A stretch of DNA of 64,000 bases from Tetrastigma voinierianum (GCA_016808115.1 JAEQBH010001372.1:1-64000); one strand, 5' to 3'. Positions 22,714 through 36,379 are shown, numbered from the stretch's first letter. Program-made: numbers and translations. The notes: a model not told the origin generated them from the letters alone.

Positions 22714-22784
<71 letters not shown>

Positions 22785-24850
22785 CTATATAAACTTGTAA
22801 GTTACAATAATTCATGAACTTACCACAATTAAATAATTTACTTCATTATGTTAATCTCATGTGCTATGCTAACTTCCTATGCTTTATCTATCGAATTCCA
22901 TATCATATTAGTCATAGTATTAGTGACTATTCCGGTATTTTATATTTCCATTATATTTTGCAAATTACTTCCTATGTTTAGAATTCATGTTTTGATTATC
23001 AATATTGCTTTATCTCTTACGTTTCATGCCCAGATATTCCAAAAAAATGGATACGGGAAATAATCAGATAAATTCCAGGACCCTATCATCGTTTCGAGAT
23101 AGTGATCTCTATCTCGTGCTTACCAGATATTCAAACTAACTATGTCACAACCCAAATAAATATGAATCTATATATGTATGTTGAAACAAATTTGTATCCC
23201 TAATAGGCATGCCTGATCTATCCATCTACCCTGGTCATAAGTGTGCAATCGTTGTTATTAATGTCAAGATATATCCCATATACATGAATAACCATTGCAT
23301 CATGCATGCATACCAGATATCTACTATCCATTATTCTCATTTAAGGAAGAGTACTTAACATATCTCTTGGCCATCACATGGTGTATTTCATGATTCTTTA
23401 TAGCAACCATACATGTATTATCTTTCACACATGGCTAGAATCATGTCCTTTATTATTCCATTCTAGTTATTCCCTATTATTTAGCATTAAATCATAATCT
23501 TATTCAAATTTTTATCTCACTTAGCTAAGTTATATCTACTTATTTTTCACACAAAACCATCTCCACTAATACTTAGAGTATATAAGAGACGCTTAAATGT
23601 CTCAAAATCCTATGGGTGTTAGATAAGAAAATCATTTCCCAAAATAGTAGTCCCACTCACTCTTATTTTCTAGGCACAATGAGTTCTCAAAATCTCAAAC
23701 ATGCTTCCTTCATGTACATTGTTCCCATGAATCTATTTACTAAAAATTGAATACTCAAGTTGAATCATCCAAACTCGTGTTATGGCATTTACGTTAATCT
23801 AGTTCGTTGCCCGCTATTAATCGTAACCTGATCGTGAGACTCATTTTGTGGGTCTAACCCATAATTTGACACAAGTCTCTTCACTCATTTGAAGTTACAA
23901 TGTTATGTCTCTTTTCAAATTTGAATCATTTAATTTGGAGCACCAAAATCCAAAGATATAAAGTCCCCAAACAAACTGTGGATCAAGCCGGTTTTCTAAA
24001 CAGAATCCAATAACTGGTTTTTGTAATCTAAATTCAAGTGGTCCTTAAGTCATTATTAATACTTTAGGCTCTTCTTGGAAAAATGTGGTCACAGATCTTA
24101 GTTTCTCTCCAACCGGAATTTCCAAAATTTCTCTAGACCAAGTGATGGCCATAGTGGTTCATTTAGCTCTTTGGGGGGAAAATTTTGAAATTCCCTAAAC
24201 CCCAAACATTTCCTTTATACTAAAAATCAATTGAGGACCACAAACCAAATAACAATTACCAACAACACAAACCACAATGAATTGATCTTCAAGGGAGTCC
24301 CGTAACGTAAATTTCCTTGGCCAACTCAAGCACTATCTCCTTCTTTTTCCTTCTTCTTCTCTTCTTCCTGAATACTTGCTAAAAACAAAGCTTAGAATGA
24401 GAAACAAAAATGGTAGAACCCTAGCCAAAGGGCCGGTTCTTCTTCTTTCCTTATCTCCCTCTTCCTTTTTCTCCCTTTCTCTATTTTCTTTCTTTTTTTT
24501 TTTTTTTGCTCTAACCGATCACCCAACTAAGGCTTAAGCCTTAAGCCTTCCTTTTGTCTAGATTTTTCTAGAGAGACATGTGTCTCTCTCTCATTAGTCC
24601 TCCCCTATTTTACTCTTAAGCCCTTCAAACTTCCCTTTTTATAATTTTTATCTCAAACTTTAGCCAACACTCTTCTTAAACAATTCCATCTATGTCCTTG
24701 ACAATTAAATTACCATATTACCCTTGGTCTTTTTAATAATTCCAATTATGCCCTTATTCTCTAATCATTTTAATTACCCAAAACATATATTTAGCTTTAA
24801 TTACCCTTAATCATAGCGTAAACTACTAGGGCTTAATTTGGGGTGTTACA
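22269..24850 (-). mobile_element. E1 3' LTR
   Basis: Aligns with 29,532-32,070: shared stretches include TTCATTATGTTAATCTCATG, TTAAGTTATAT, TTTAGGCTCTTCTTGGAAAA and TTAAGCCTTAAGCCTTCC. A long AT microsatellite (22,715-22,782) is expanded here relative to the partner LTR (29,978-29,990). Confidence 0.85.
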
Positions 24851-24868
24851 ATTCTCCCCCCCTTAAAA
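24851..24868 (-). other. E1 polypurine tract
   Basis: The minus strand reads AAGGGGGGGAGAAT directly before TGTAACACCCC of the 3' LTR, the standard plus-strand priming site. Confidence 0.8.
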
Positions 24869-24869
24869 G

Positions 24870-26250
24870 AATTTCGTCCTCAAAATTCATACCCGAATTG
24901 AATAGTTGCAGGTACTGTACTCACATTGTTGCTTCTGGCTCCCAAGTAGCTTCCTCCCTGCCATGGTGTTGCTAGAGCACTTTAACCAATAATACTGCCT
25001 ATTTCAGAATCGTTGCTTCACTTCCTCGCTAAGATAGCTTTCTGGCCTCCTCATCATATGAAAATCCTCGATGTACTTCGACCTTTAAAATCGGCAGGAT
25101 ATGATTCATCTTATTGATATTCAAAGATGTATTACATGAAAGTAATGAAATTTGGCTAATCCCCAAAGGGAGTCAAACGATACACCGCTAGTTTGATTCT
25201 CTCCAAAACCTCATATGGGTCAATGAACCTTGGACTCAACTTTCCTTTCTTTTCAAATCTGAGTACTTTTTTCCATGATGATACCTTTAGGAAGACCTTA
25301 TCTCCAACCTCATATTCAATATCTTTCCTCTTCAAATTGGCATATGAATTTTGTCGATCACTAGCAGCCTTTAACCTTTGCCGAATAACCTACACTTTCT
25401 CTTTTGTATCCTTCACAACATCAGGTCTAATCAGTTTATACTCACTCACCGCCTAACATGTCAGAGTCTCTGCATTCCGCTATACAATGCTTCATATGGT
25501 GCCACCAATACTGCTCGATAGTCAAGTGTTATAGGAAAATTCCATCAATGGAATATACCTATCCCAACTTCCAGAGAAATTTATAACACAACCCCTCGGC
25601 ATATCTTCTAATATCTGAATTAATCTCTCTAATTGTCCATCTGTTTACGGGTGAAAAGTGGTACTGAAGTTGAGACAAGTACCCAATGCTGACTGTAACT
25701 ATTTCCAGAATCTTGATGTAAATCGTGGATCTCTATTCGACACTATCGACGAAGGCACACCATGCAATCTTATAATCTCATCCACTTACTCAACTAGTCG
25801 ATCCATATAATAGTCCATCCGAACTGGTACAAAATGGGCCGACTTCGTGAGTCTATTAATTATCACCCAAATAACATCATGCTTCCTTTGCTTAAAGGGG
25901 AGGCCAAATACGAAATCCATAGCTATATTATCCCATTTCCATTATGGAATTGGAATGGGATTCAATACGCCTGATGGCACGTGGTGTTCAACTTTGACTT
26001 GCTGACACGTTAAACACTTAGACACATAATCCATTACATCTCTTTCATACCTCTCCATTAATATCTCTCGTTTGAACTCGGTACATCTTGTTACGCCCAA
26101 GATGCATGGTAAACACCGGAAGCTATGAGCTCATGTAACAACTCTTTCTTCAAACACTGACACCGGGCACATAATCTGGTCTCCGAAATACAAGCTCCCA
26201 TCCTCTTTTACCGAAAACTCACTCTCGACTCCATCTTTGATCAGTCGAAT
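24870..26250 (-). pseudogene. E1 integrase with chromodomain
   Basis: Minus-strand frames: RDVMDYVSKCLTCQQVKVEH (zinc-finger end, about 25,985-26,060); IAMDFVFGLPF and TKSAHFVPVR (core, 25,830-25,940); then, at the C terminus, HHGREEATWEPEATM (24,920-24,990), the chromodomain signature that places the element among the chromoviruses. Several frameshifts. In intact elements this protein inserts the cDNA, and the chromodomain steers insertion toward heterochromatin. Confidence 0.8.
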
Positions 26251-27700
26251 CTTTTCCTATAACTCTTTATCATTCTTTTGTGTATCTATAATCATCTTCT
26301 TAAGAGCAGGCTGAGCTCTTAATTGAGCTAGTAAAGATCCATCAGCTGTTATTCTTCAATCACTATGTTGAAGTGACAAAGTTGCCATCGTCTTTCTGCT
26401 TAAGGCATCTGCCACCACATTGGCTTTCTCGGGATGGTAATCAACTATCCAGTCATAGTCTTTAAACAACTCTAACCACCCCTGTTGCCTCAAATTCAAC
26501 TATTTCTGAGTCAACAGGTACTTGAGACTCTTATGGTATGTGTAAACTCTACACTTTTCCCCATATAAGTAGTGTCACCATATTTTCAAAGAAAACACTA
26601 CCGTAACCAACTCTAGGTCATGAGTAGGATAATTATGCTCATGTGGCTTCAACTGCCTAGATGCATAGGCCATAACTTTACCATCTTGCATTAGCACACA
26701 TCCCATACCTATCTTTGAAGCATCACTGCATGTATACTTTACCTAGGGCCTGGCCATATTAACACTGGAGCTTCACTCATCAATTGCATTAACCGCTCAA
26801 AGCCAGCTTGGCACTTGTCATTCCACTCCAAACTTTACATCTTTCTCTGAAGTTTGGTAGGGATGCTATGATGTAAAAGCTTGCCTACAAATATTGTACA
26901 ATATCAAGATAACCCCATAAAACTCCCCACTTCTGTCACATTTCGGGTGGTTTCCAGTTCATAATAACTTCAATCTTAGCTGGATCAACTTTAATTCCTT
27001 CAACGTAGACACGCCTAAGAAGAAAACGTCCTTAGCCAAAAAATCACATTTTATCAAATACTTTGGCATATAACCCAAGCCTCGCCAGCCTGTAGAACTA
27101 TCCTCAAATGTTATTCATGCTCTTCCTCATTCTTGGAATACACCAATATATCATCAATAAACACCACCACAAACTGATCTAAGTAGGGTCGAAACACCCT
27201 ATTCATCAAATCCATAAATGCCATTTGTGCATTCTATAACCCAAAAGGCATTACTAAAAACTCGTAAAGACCATATCATCCCGACGTTGTCTTCTACAAG
27301 CATCAACATCTTACTCTCAACTGGTAGTACCCAGATCGCAGATCTATCTTAGAAAAGATACCCGTCTCCCTTCAACTGATAAAATAAATCTTTTGTTCTA
27401 GGCAGCGAGTACTTGTTCTTCATTGTTACTTTATTGATATGTCTAGAATCAATGCACATTCGCAATGTGCCAACTTTTTTCTTGACAAATAAAACAAGTG
27501 CACCCCAAGGAGAAACACTGGGTCTAATATACCCTTTATCCAACAGCTCCTGTAATTGTAGCCTCAACTCTTTTAATTCAAAAGCAGCCATCCTGTAAGG
27601 TGCCCTAGAAATCGGGGTTGTTCCTGGTACAATCTCTATGGACAAGTCCACCTCCCTCTCAGGTGGAATACCAGGTAACTCTTCAGGGAACACATCGGAA
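26251..27700 (-). pseudogene. E1 reverse transcriptase / RNase H
   Basis: The open stretch 27,349-27,693 reads FPEELPGIPPEREVDLSIEI, PYRMAAFELKELRLQLQELL, GYIRPSVSPWGALVLFVKKK and IDSRHINKVTMKNKYSLPR, the classic RT entry. After a frame change MDLMNR..FIDDILVYSKNEEEHE carries the catalytic DD (27,136-27,161). At 26,390-26,440 HPEKANVVADALSRK marks the end of RNase H. Domain order and spacing are normal; frameshifts near 27,340 and 27,100 disable it. Confidence 0.85.
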
Positions 27701-28360
27701 ATTCCCTTACTACTAGAATCTTTTCCACATCTACTTGACCATTCTTAGAGTCAAGTATCAAGGCCAAAAATGTCTCACATCCTTTCCTCAAAAATCTCTT
27801 AGCCTGCATAGCTAAGATCATATTGGACATCGTGCCAGATCTAATGCCCTGTACTATCACCTCAGACTGGTCAGAGCATCTCAACACTACTGTCTTCTTT
27901 CCATAATCTAGTATAGCTTTATGCTTAGATGCTAATCATACACAAAATCAAATCAAATTCCTCAAAAGATAGAGTACCAAATCAACTAAAAATTTCTTAT
28001 CCTAGATAACCAGGCAATTTCGTACACCCTCTATCTCTACATTGACACTATATTCCCAAAGGATCGGTTACATGCATATCATATGATAGCCGCCCACTCG
28101 TTGTCACCTTATCGAACACAAGCTCAACGTGACATATGAATGAGTGTATCCAGTGGTCTATTAATGCATGCATTTCAATAAATATAAAGAGAAAATATAC
28201 CAACAATAACTTCTAGTGCCTCCTGGTCCCTACGAGCCTTCATAGCATATGCTCGTGCTAGCATTGAAGTCTTAGGATGATCTACCATCTCTGACACTAT
28301 ACCTCCTCGTCATTTATGCTAGTTGTGGCCCCCTCGACCTCTACCTCTATCTCGAGTCGA
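27701..28360 (-). pseudogene. E1 protease region
   Basis: The minus strand at 27,740-27,830 reads MQAKRFLRKGCETFLALILD, with VVREFP at 27,695-27,715, the segment joining protease to RT in Tekay elements. The protease catalytic residues are not clear because of frameshifts at 27,900-28,150. Confidence 0.6.
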
Positions 28361-29500
28361 CTGTGGTGCTACGGATCTCCCTCTATTGTTACTCTGAGGA
28401 TTCCTATTGTCCCTTGACTCTTTGGGACAATTTGCATAAAATGTTCAGGGCTTCCACATCTGAAGCACCCTCCTATCAACAATCTGCAAACTCCCAAATG
28501 TCGTCGATGGCAATGAGGGCACTCTGGAGTTTCTCCTGTTCGGCCGAAGCACCTCACGCGATGCTAGGTGCTATACTAGGCCCCGCTCTTCTTCCTCCGG
28601 TGTATTAGAGCTGTAAACTGATTTTGCTTGTGATTTTCTAACTCTCTTCCTTGAGGAGGAAGAAGCTCCCTTGGAAAACCTCTTCTTCTAGAAACTTTCT
28701 CTGCTGCTTGCCTCAAATCTCTCCACTTTCATTGCAGCTTGCACCAAATGATAGAAATTCACCTATTGAAGAGATGTCACAGGCTCCAAGTACCCCTTTA
28801 TGGACTCATTCAGTCCATCTTCAAATTACCTACATCGAAATGCTTCGATGAGGACTGACTCAGGTGCATATTTGTTGAGATGACTGAACTCCTTCTCATA
28901 CTCAGCCACTTATAGGTTCCTTGGTTTCAAAAGTCGTGAACTCCGCTTCCACTGGGTCTCCTATACATCTCCCTGGGTAATGCAATTTGGCCCTGTAAAC
29001 TCGGACAAATAACCTCCTGGGCATTGGATCCGAATCTTGAGCACCACACTTCCACTACCATATGCCTCACTCCGCAATAGTGAGACCGCACATGATACTC
29101 TTTTGACGAGAGGGCATCTAACTTCCCTCTAATTTCAGAGCTTTCCAAATCCGCATTGGGCTTTATCAGACTCTTCCATGCTTGTCCCATGGTATTCCTC
29201 TGCTCCATGTCTTCTTACCATGTCTATCGGAGCCTTAGGAGCAGTCAGTCTGTCCAATACCCGAGCCATGTCAGGAGATATCCTCATCAAGGCTTTCGTT
29301 GGCTCGGCTGGAGCATTGCTTTCACTTTTGATAGATTTAGAAGGATCCTGCCGACAACTCCCTTTGATCTCCGGGGTTAACACTCTCACCGCTTCTTCCG
29401 TTGAATCGAGGGCGATCCATCCTATTCGTAAAACAGTTATTATCCACATCAGGCTAATACATTACTTACATATGCATTTCATCTTATACTCTATCTAGAG
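28361..29500 (-). pseudogene. E1 gag
   Basis: The zinc-knuckle region at 28,369-28,557 reads CPHCHRRHLGVCR, then GGCFRCGSPEHFMQIVPK, the usual gypsy nucleocapsid arrangement with the final Cys lost. Upstream (28,930-29,450) several short frames hold the capsid part. It starts within 60 bases of the PBS region. Confidence 0.7.
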
Positions 29501-29510
29501 TCGCCAAACC

Positions 29511-29524
29511 TAGGCTCGATATTG
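29511..29524 (-). other. E1 degenerate primer-binding site
   Basis: Minus-strand CAATATCGAGCCTAGG resembles the initiator-Met-tRNA PBS context TGGTATCAGAGCCTAGG of Tekay elements, with substitutions. About 7-10 bases separate it from the LTR end. Confidence 0.45.
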
Positions 29525-29531
29525 AATCGCT

Positions 29532-32070
29532 TGTGGACACCCCAACCCGCACCTTTCAGGTTAGGAAAGGGTGTCACTAAATTGTAGACTTTAAACCTGA
29601 TTAACTGAGAAGTTCTAAAACACCCCTTAAAATATAATCATATAATTTAACATATACTACAAAACCATGCTATCATACCCCACTATTTGAGGCGTTCAAA
29701 TATCACTTACATATTATTTACAAATCTTTTTCGTTATACCCAAAATTTTATATACAACATATTGCTCAGAGTAACATGTTAAATAGAAACACTGAAGGTG
29801 AGCCCCTATCGTTGAGATGACTCTTGATGTTGATGTGAAATGTCATGTTCTCTAGCCGCATCCTCAGTACCTACACGGATAAACACTTGTGCTAAGCATA
29901 AAGCTTAGTGAGGATTCTTACGTATGGATGACTACTAACCATGCTCATCACATTATAATACTCATGCAACTTGCTATGAATATATATATCCATATAACTT
30001 GTAAGTTACAATAATTCATGACCTTACCATAATTAAATATTTAATTCATTATGTTAATCTCATGTGCTATGCTAACTTCTGGTGCTTTAACTATCGAATT
30101 TCATATTATTTTAGTCATAGTATTAATGACTTATTCAAGTATTTTATATTTCCATTATATTTTTTATAAATTAATTCTTATGTTTATGATTTATGTTTCA
30201 TTTATCAATATCGCTTTATTTCTTTTTACATTTTTCATGCCTACATATTCCAAAAAAAAAAAAAAGGGATACGGGAAAGAACTGTATGTACCCGAGGGTA
30301 CTATCACTGTACGAGATAGTGATCTCTATTTGTGCTTTACTGTATGACCCAAATGGGGTCCATGTCATCAACCTAAATAGGGCCAACTATATCTGTATGC
30401 TGCAACAACCGTATCCCTAATAGGCATGCCCATCTATTCATATACCCGTCATAAGCGCATAAATTAGTTTTATTATCTGCCGCATATCCCATATACATGA
30501 ATAACTATTGTTATCATGTATGCATATGAGATATCTTTACTATCCATTATTCTCACCCTTCATAAAGAGTACTTTCACATATCTCTTGTCATCGTATGAA
30601 TGTATTCTATGCTTCTTTATATAGCAACTATATATGTATTATCTTTTCTTCACATGGCTAGAATTCATGTCCTTTATTATTCCATTCTATTTATTCCCTT
30701 TATTTATCATTAAATCATATAACTTTTAGTCAAATTCTTTATCTCACTTAGTTAAGTTATATTGACTTATTTCATATGAAACCATCTCCACTCAATACTT
30801 TGGGAGTATAAGAAACGCTTGGATGTCTCAAAATTCATAGGAGAGGACATGAAAATTCATTTCCCAAACAGTGGTTCGACCACTTATTTCAGTACAGAGT
30901 TCAAAATCTCAACATGCTTCCTTCATACACATTGTTCCTCTATGAATATATTTTACTCAAAAATTGGAATCACTCCAATTGAATCATCCAAACTCAAGTT
31001 ATGGCATTTTAATGTCAATCTGGCCTGTTTGCCTATTTTACACTTTTAACTGACTGTGAGATCAGATTTCAAGGGTCTTAACTCAATACTTGACAATAGT
31101 TTCTTCTACTCATTTGAAGGTACGGTGCTAAGGGTTCTTCGCAAATTAGAATCATTCAATTTGAAGCACCAAAACTTAATATATGTCCTAAATAATCAGG
31201 ACTGCTCTATTTTCAAAACATAACCAGTTGCTGGTCTTTAGCCCAAATTCAAGGGTCCTTAAGTCATATTAATACTTTAGGCTCTTCTTGGAAAATGTGG
31301 TCACAGGTCTTAGGTTTCCTCTCCAACTGGAATTTTCTAAATCGGAGTACTCTAGATCAAGTTATGGCCAATATTTAGGTTTTGGTGGAAAATTTTAACA
31401 ACATCTCCCTAAACCCCAAACATTTCCTTTATACTAAAACTCCTCAATTGAGGACCACAAACCAAATAACAATTACCAACAACACAAACCACAATGAATT
31501 GATCTTCAAGGGAGTCCCGTACCTTAAATTTCCATGGCCAACTCAAGCACTATCTTCTTTTGTTTCCTTTTTCTTCTCTTCTCCATGAATACTTGCTGAA
31601 AACAAAGCTTAGAATGAGAAAAAAAAATGGTAGAACCCTAGCCAAAGGGCCGATTCTTCTTCTCTCCCTCTCTTCCTCTTCCTTGTTCTCCCTTTCTCTA
31701 TTTTCCCTTTTTTTTTTTTTTTTTTGCTCTAATTGATCACCCAACTAGGGCTTAAGCCTTAAGCCTTCCTTTTGTCTAGATTTTTCTAGAGAGATATGTG
31801 TCTCTCTCTTATTAGTTCCCCCTCCTTTACTCTTAAGCCCTTTAAACTTCTGTTTTTATAATTTTTATCTCAAACTTTAGCCAACATTCCTCTTAAACAA
31901 TTCCATCTATGTCCTTGACAATTAAATTTCCATATTACCCTTGGTCTTTTTTAATAACTCCAATTATGCCTCCTTCTTCTAATCATTTTAATTACCCAAA
32001 ACATATATTTAGCTTCTTTAATTACCCTTTAATCATAGCGCAAAACTACTGGTGGCTTAATTGGATGTTA
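29532..32070 (-). mobile_element. E1 5' LTR
   Basis: Partner of 22,269-24,850. The minus-strand start is a damaged TGTAACACCCC; the end GGTGTCCACA lies next to the PBS region. Confidence 0.8.
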
Positions 32071-32999
32071 TGTAAGGCACCTCTAAGGCAACCGCACCTG
32101 TGCTCGACCCCATTGTGATTATCTTGGAGGAGGCTCCCCTTCCCCTTGCTAATGTACCGTGACCAACCCTGGAGGTCCTGCCTCGTAATTTTGTTCGCAA
32201 TGGAAACATTTATTTTGTCAACCTTTTTTCGGGTTGTCGTTTAACACACCTACCGTAACTTGGTGACTTTTGAGCACGACTTCTATTCATGTGATTCCTA
32301 GTCCTCTAGTCTTTTATTTCAAGGCTCATCTCATGGAGATCATCTCAGGGAGGTTAGGTTTCCCTCCTACTATAAGGCTTCCCGCCTATTAGGCTCATCT
32401 CATGGAGATCATCTTAGGGAGGTTAGGTTTCCCCCTTACTATAAGGCTACCTACCTATTAGGCTCATCTCATGGAGATCATCTCAAGGAGCTTTCCGCCT
32501 ACTAGGCTCATAATATTTCGAAGAGACTCCCTACCCTAGAAGGCTTGTAATTCGCCCGAGACCACGTGGCTTGGGCGCAGCGTCTCACGTACTACTTAGG
32601 CGGTCCTCGAGCCTTTAGCGGCTTGAGGCCTAACTCAAAGTGGAGATCATCTCACAATTTTCCAAGGCGTATACTACTTGGATACAAGGCTCTACGATGA
32701 TTGAAATTTGGAGTGTGATCTACTCCACAAAAAAAACTTTTTTACTTATTTCCGAGCCTAGTGATGCATACAACTCACGATTTCTAGGGTATTACTGGAA
32801 ATACTTTTTCAAATAAATGGAGTTCCAAGGTCGAGGCTCTACCCCACTCCCAGGGGATTGTATCTTGTATGCCCCCTTGCAACCATCAAGCCATCGATGA
32901 CAGTGGTCCTTCCAAGTTGGGTTTTAGCTTCCCTTTCTCAAAGGTCCGCCGAGGGACCAATTCTCCTTTGCAGAATGCTCTAGGTTTTTAGATTCATGT
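32071..32999. other. E0 3' noncoding region with about 70-75 bp tandem repeats
   Basis: Between E1 and the end of the E0 integrase. At 32,320-32,515 the block AGGCTCATCTCATGGAGATC, followed by ATCTCAGGGAGGTTAGG and CCTACTATAAGGC, is repeated three times. No gene is recognised; the first 130 bases may extend the antisense coding-like region. Confidence 0.6.
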
Positions 33000-33446
33000 C
33001 ATATGGCTGCCCTCTACCTTCTTTCTTCGATCTCATCTAACACCTGCGTGAGCTCGACAAGGTTGCCTATGCGAAGTAATTCAAGCTCAAACTCGAAAGG
33101 AATCTACACCTCTACGCCGAACGCAACTTCATACCGGTTACCCCGCGGGTCGCCCCAGAGTTGTACAATTTACTTAAAGCGCTATCGGGCAATTCATCCA
33201 CCCACTTCCTTCGCCATCGGCTGCTACTTTTCAAGTACTCAAGCAGTTTTGTTTGTGACCTTGGCTTGCCCATTGGATTGAGTATACGAGACATTCTTGA
33301 TCTCATACTCCATATAGAATTGCTAGAACACTTTGCTAATGAACTATGGACTGTTATCCGAGACAAGCGAATGCGGGAACTCGAATTTGCACACGATGTT
33401 CCTCTACAAAAACTGGACGAACTATGTTGCCATGACTTGTGCATAG
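33000..33446 (-). pseudogene. E0 integrase, continuation after the solo LTR
   Basis: From 33,446 downward the minus strand reads QVMATQ, RNIVCKFEFPH, VSDN, then NGQAKVTNKTA, WVDELPD, and finally RYEVAFGVEV and IPFEFELELLRIGN. These match the catalytic second half of gypsy integrases (consensus NIICRFGIPxxLVSDNG, ANGQAExxNK, AYGxEAVIPVEI). It is the exact continuation of 36,380-36,810. Frameshifts are present. Confidence 0.75.
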
Positions 33447-33451
33447 GTTTC

Positions 33452-36374
33452 CCGCGGGCGACCCCCAAGCCCAAATTTCGACCCGGCTGGCGTGGTCCGA
33501 ACCGAAACCCGTGTGGACGCCCGGCTCAAAGCCATTAACCAAATCCGCTTATCACATACATTTCATTCTCAACATTTGCGAAGCGATTTAATTTGGGGTG
33601 GCAAGCCCATAAACATTTATATTTAAAATGTATTTACAATGAAGGCATTCTATGCCTTTTCAAAATGATTTATAAAAATAGATATTCGTGAGTTCAAAAT
33701 GTTTTTACAAAATATCAAAGTTAAAAAAGAAACATGACATGAATGCACAAGTCGGAGCATACTTCGAAATTCCTTCTTTATGACTCGACACTCCTCGATC
33801 TTGGATCCGCTTTTGATCACTATATATCACTCGGTACCTGTGCATTGGTAAAACAATACGATAAGCCTTTTCATACTTAGTGGTTCTATACGCCTTCTTC
33901 CATTTCCGCCTTAAGTCAAATCATGCAAATTTTTCTAAACAATGTTGAATCTTTTGAATGATCCATGCAAATACAATACATATATTTATTTCATATACAA
34001 TCCATTTACTTGCTCATTGATCATTCCAAATATGCACTTTCTTATGCAATATATCATTTAAATCACAAATCATGCATTTCATAACTTTCTTATCATTTCA
34101 ATTTGCAATCATGCATTTTAATTCCAATATGTCAAAAATCTCAAAGTCATTTCAGTTCTGCCCTTAACAAATTTAACCTATGTTTTCGGTATATAGGATA
34201 TCGAAATCACCGACACGGTCCTGCTGGGCTACGGATCGAAGTGACACATCAATACATTCGTTTGCAATACTGCTAATTTGACCCCTATTGGTATACCGAT
34301 CTATCCTTTATGCGAATTAACGGTTAATCATTCTATTAAGGGCTTCAAATCACTCATAACAAAAATACTTAAGATAGTATGTATGTTTCAGACAAACCAT
34401 TCTGTTTTCAAAAATCATGAAATTTTCATATGCAAATCAACTGTCTCAAATCAATTAAAACAAACCGATATGCTTTTCTAATACATTTATAACAAACATT
34501 TCAAATCTTGAAACAAGAATAGGAGTAGATAGAACAAACATATCGTTTTCATTTATAGTTCAAATAATGCATACATGCAAATATTTGACAAACTTTCACA
34601 ACCAATCAGTTCAAATCAATATGTAGCGTTTTCTTATAAATAAGCATTTCATTGAACAATGCTTGAAATGAGGTTAGAGATAAGGAGGACAAACCAATAC
34701 TTGAAATAGGGAAAAAGAGACTTAGAACAAAACTACAAAAGATCACCGCCCTTCAATTCCCTTCGTCCTAATTCGAATTCGAACTCGGGATTTCCTCCTC
34801 ATTAACCCCCTAATCCATCACACATATTTCACAATCAAAGAATAACTAAAGAAAAATCATTTGTGCATTCTAGGATTTTTTGGTTAGGGCTGATGTCTAC
34901 CTACTACACCTTCACTCTGCCAAATTCTGTGGGACAATCGAGCCATATTTTGCTCATACATCCTTCTCAAGAAAATTATAATTTATGAGTCAATTTTAGT
35001 AGGAATTTGAATCATCTCATTTCGATCACCCAAACACAAGTTATGGCATCTTTATGCCAACCGGCTCTTATGCCCAAATTTCACCTTGCTACCTACTGTT
35101 TTTCTCAATTTCAGGGGTCTTAAATCCATATATTGGTAATGGTCCCTTCTACTCATTTTAATCTATGATTCTAAGGTTTCTTCTCCAATTGGAATCATCA
35201 AATTTGGATGAATAGAACTCAAGTTATTGCATTTTACATCCATACTACTCTAATTTGCAAAGCATATCAAATTATTCTTACACATAGCTCAACTTTGAAA
35301 AATTTCTAGGCACTTTAGGGTTACAATTTGCATACACTTCCTTCAAGTAAATTATTTTCCTAGAAGTCTAGTTTACCCAGAATTTTAAATCACTCAATTT
35401 AGATGAGTGAAACTCAACTTATGGCCTAAATACCAAAACTATTCCAAACACATAATCAAAAGCTTAACTCGACCTCGTAAATTTACCCAAAACAGAGCAT
35501 CACTTCAATGAATTTCTGGGTCCAATGGGGTCCAAACTGGCATACCTATTTCATGGAGATTTGTTCTCCTAGACGTCTAGTGTACCTAGCAATTTCAATC
35601 ACTCAATTTGATGCTAAATGACCAAGTTGCGCCAAACAAAACATGGGCTCGGAAAATTTCGACAAAGATCTCCTACAACTTCATCATTTCCTCTATACAA
35701 AACTCCTCCATTTGAGGACCACAAACCAAAATCAACCACAAAATTGAACTCAAACCAACAAAAAAAATCACATTTGTACAAAGCTTGGGTTTCTTCCTAA
35801 CCCAAAGATCATTCAAATAAATTTTAAGGTTTGTTCACATACCTTGAATCACTTTGGAAACCTCGCTCTCTAGCCTTCTCCTCGAACAACCCTTTGTAAG
35901 TTCCCGTACAAATCTCTTGATTTCTTCTACAAAACCTTAGCTTTCTCTCTTTGCTCCTTTCTTCACTCCCAAAAACGTTTTTTTGATCTAATGAGCTCTT
36001 AGACCAAATTTTGGTCTTTAAATCAAAATCCTCATATAAGGCCTTGGTTGGCCTACAAAGCCCATTTGGACTTAAGTTATCCCAAAATGCTATATAGCCT
36101 ATACATCCTTCTATTTGCACTTCAAATTTTCCCATATTCACTCTTAGACACATAAACATATTCACGAATGACCATTAGGTCCTGATTTTATAAGTTTTCA
36201 CTTTTGCCCTTAACACTTGGGTAAATTCCGGGTTTAATCTTTTAAATCACTTATCACATAACCATCAATATTCATTTAACAATTTTCAGAAATACCCAAG
36301 TTTGGCTCAATTTATACCCAAATATATAATAAAATTATTAAAACAAAATTCTAGGGTATTTTTGGGGCGTTACA
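33452..36374 (-). mobile_element. Solo LTR inside the E0 integrase
   Basis: A 2.92 kb noncoding block begins TGTAACGCCCC on the minus strand and is related to the E1 LTR (shared CTATACAAAACTCCTCC, GAGGACCACAAACCAAA). Integrase coding stops at 36,380 and resumes at 33,446. Flanking pentamers CTTTC (36,375-36,379) and GTTTC (33,447-33,451) match at 4 of 5. There is no internal region or second LTR, so the rest was lost by LTR-LTR recombination. Confidence 0.75.
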
Positions 36375-36379
36375 CTTTC

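Larger units (their letters stand above)
22269..32070 (-). mobile_element. E1: Tekay-like chromovirus (Ty3/gypsy), near full length
   Basis: LTRs at 22,269-24,850 and 29,532-32,070 (about 2.55 kb each, direct) flank 4.7 kb that contains, on the minus strand, gag, protease, RT, RNase H, integrase and a chromodomain in canonical order. The LTR starts TGTAACACCCC. PPT and degenerate PBS are present. All coding regions have frameshifts and stops. A 5-bp target duplication could not be fixed because the 5' LTR start is altered (ATGTTATGTA). Confidence 0.85.

Noticed and set aside
33003..33538. Plus-strand ORFs of 92 and 125 codons
   Set aside because: They are antisense shadows of the E0 integrase, which has clear family motifs on the minus strand.
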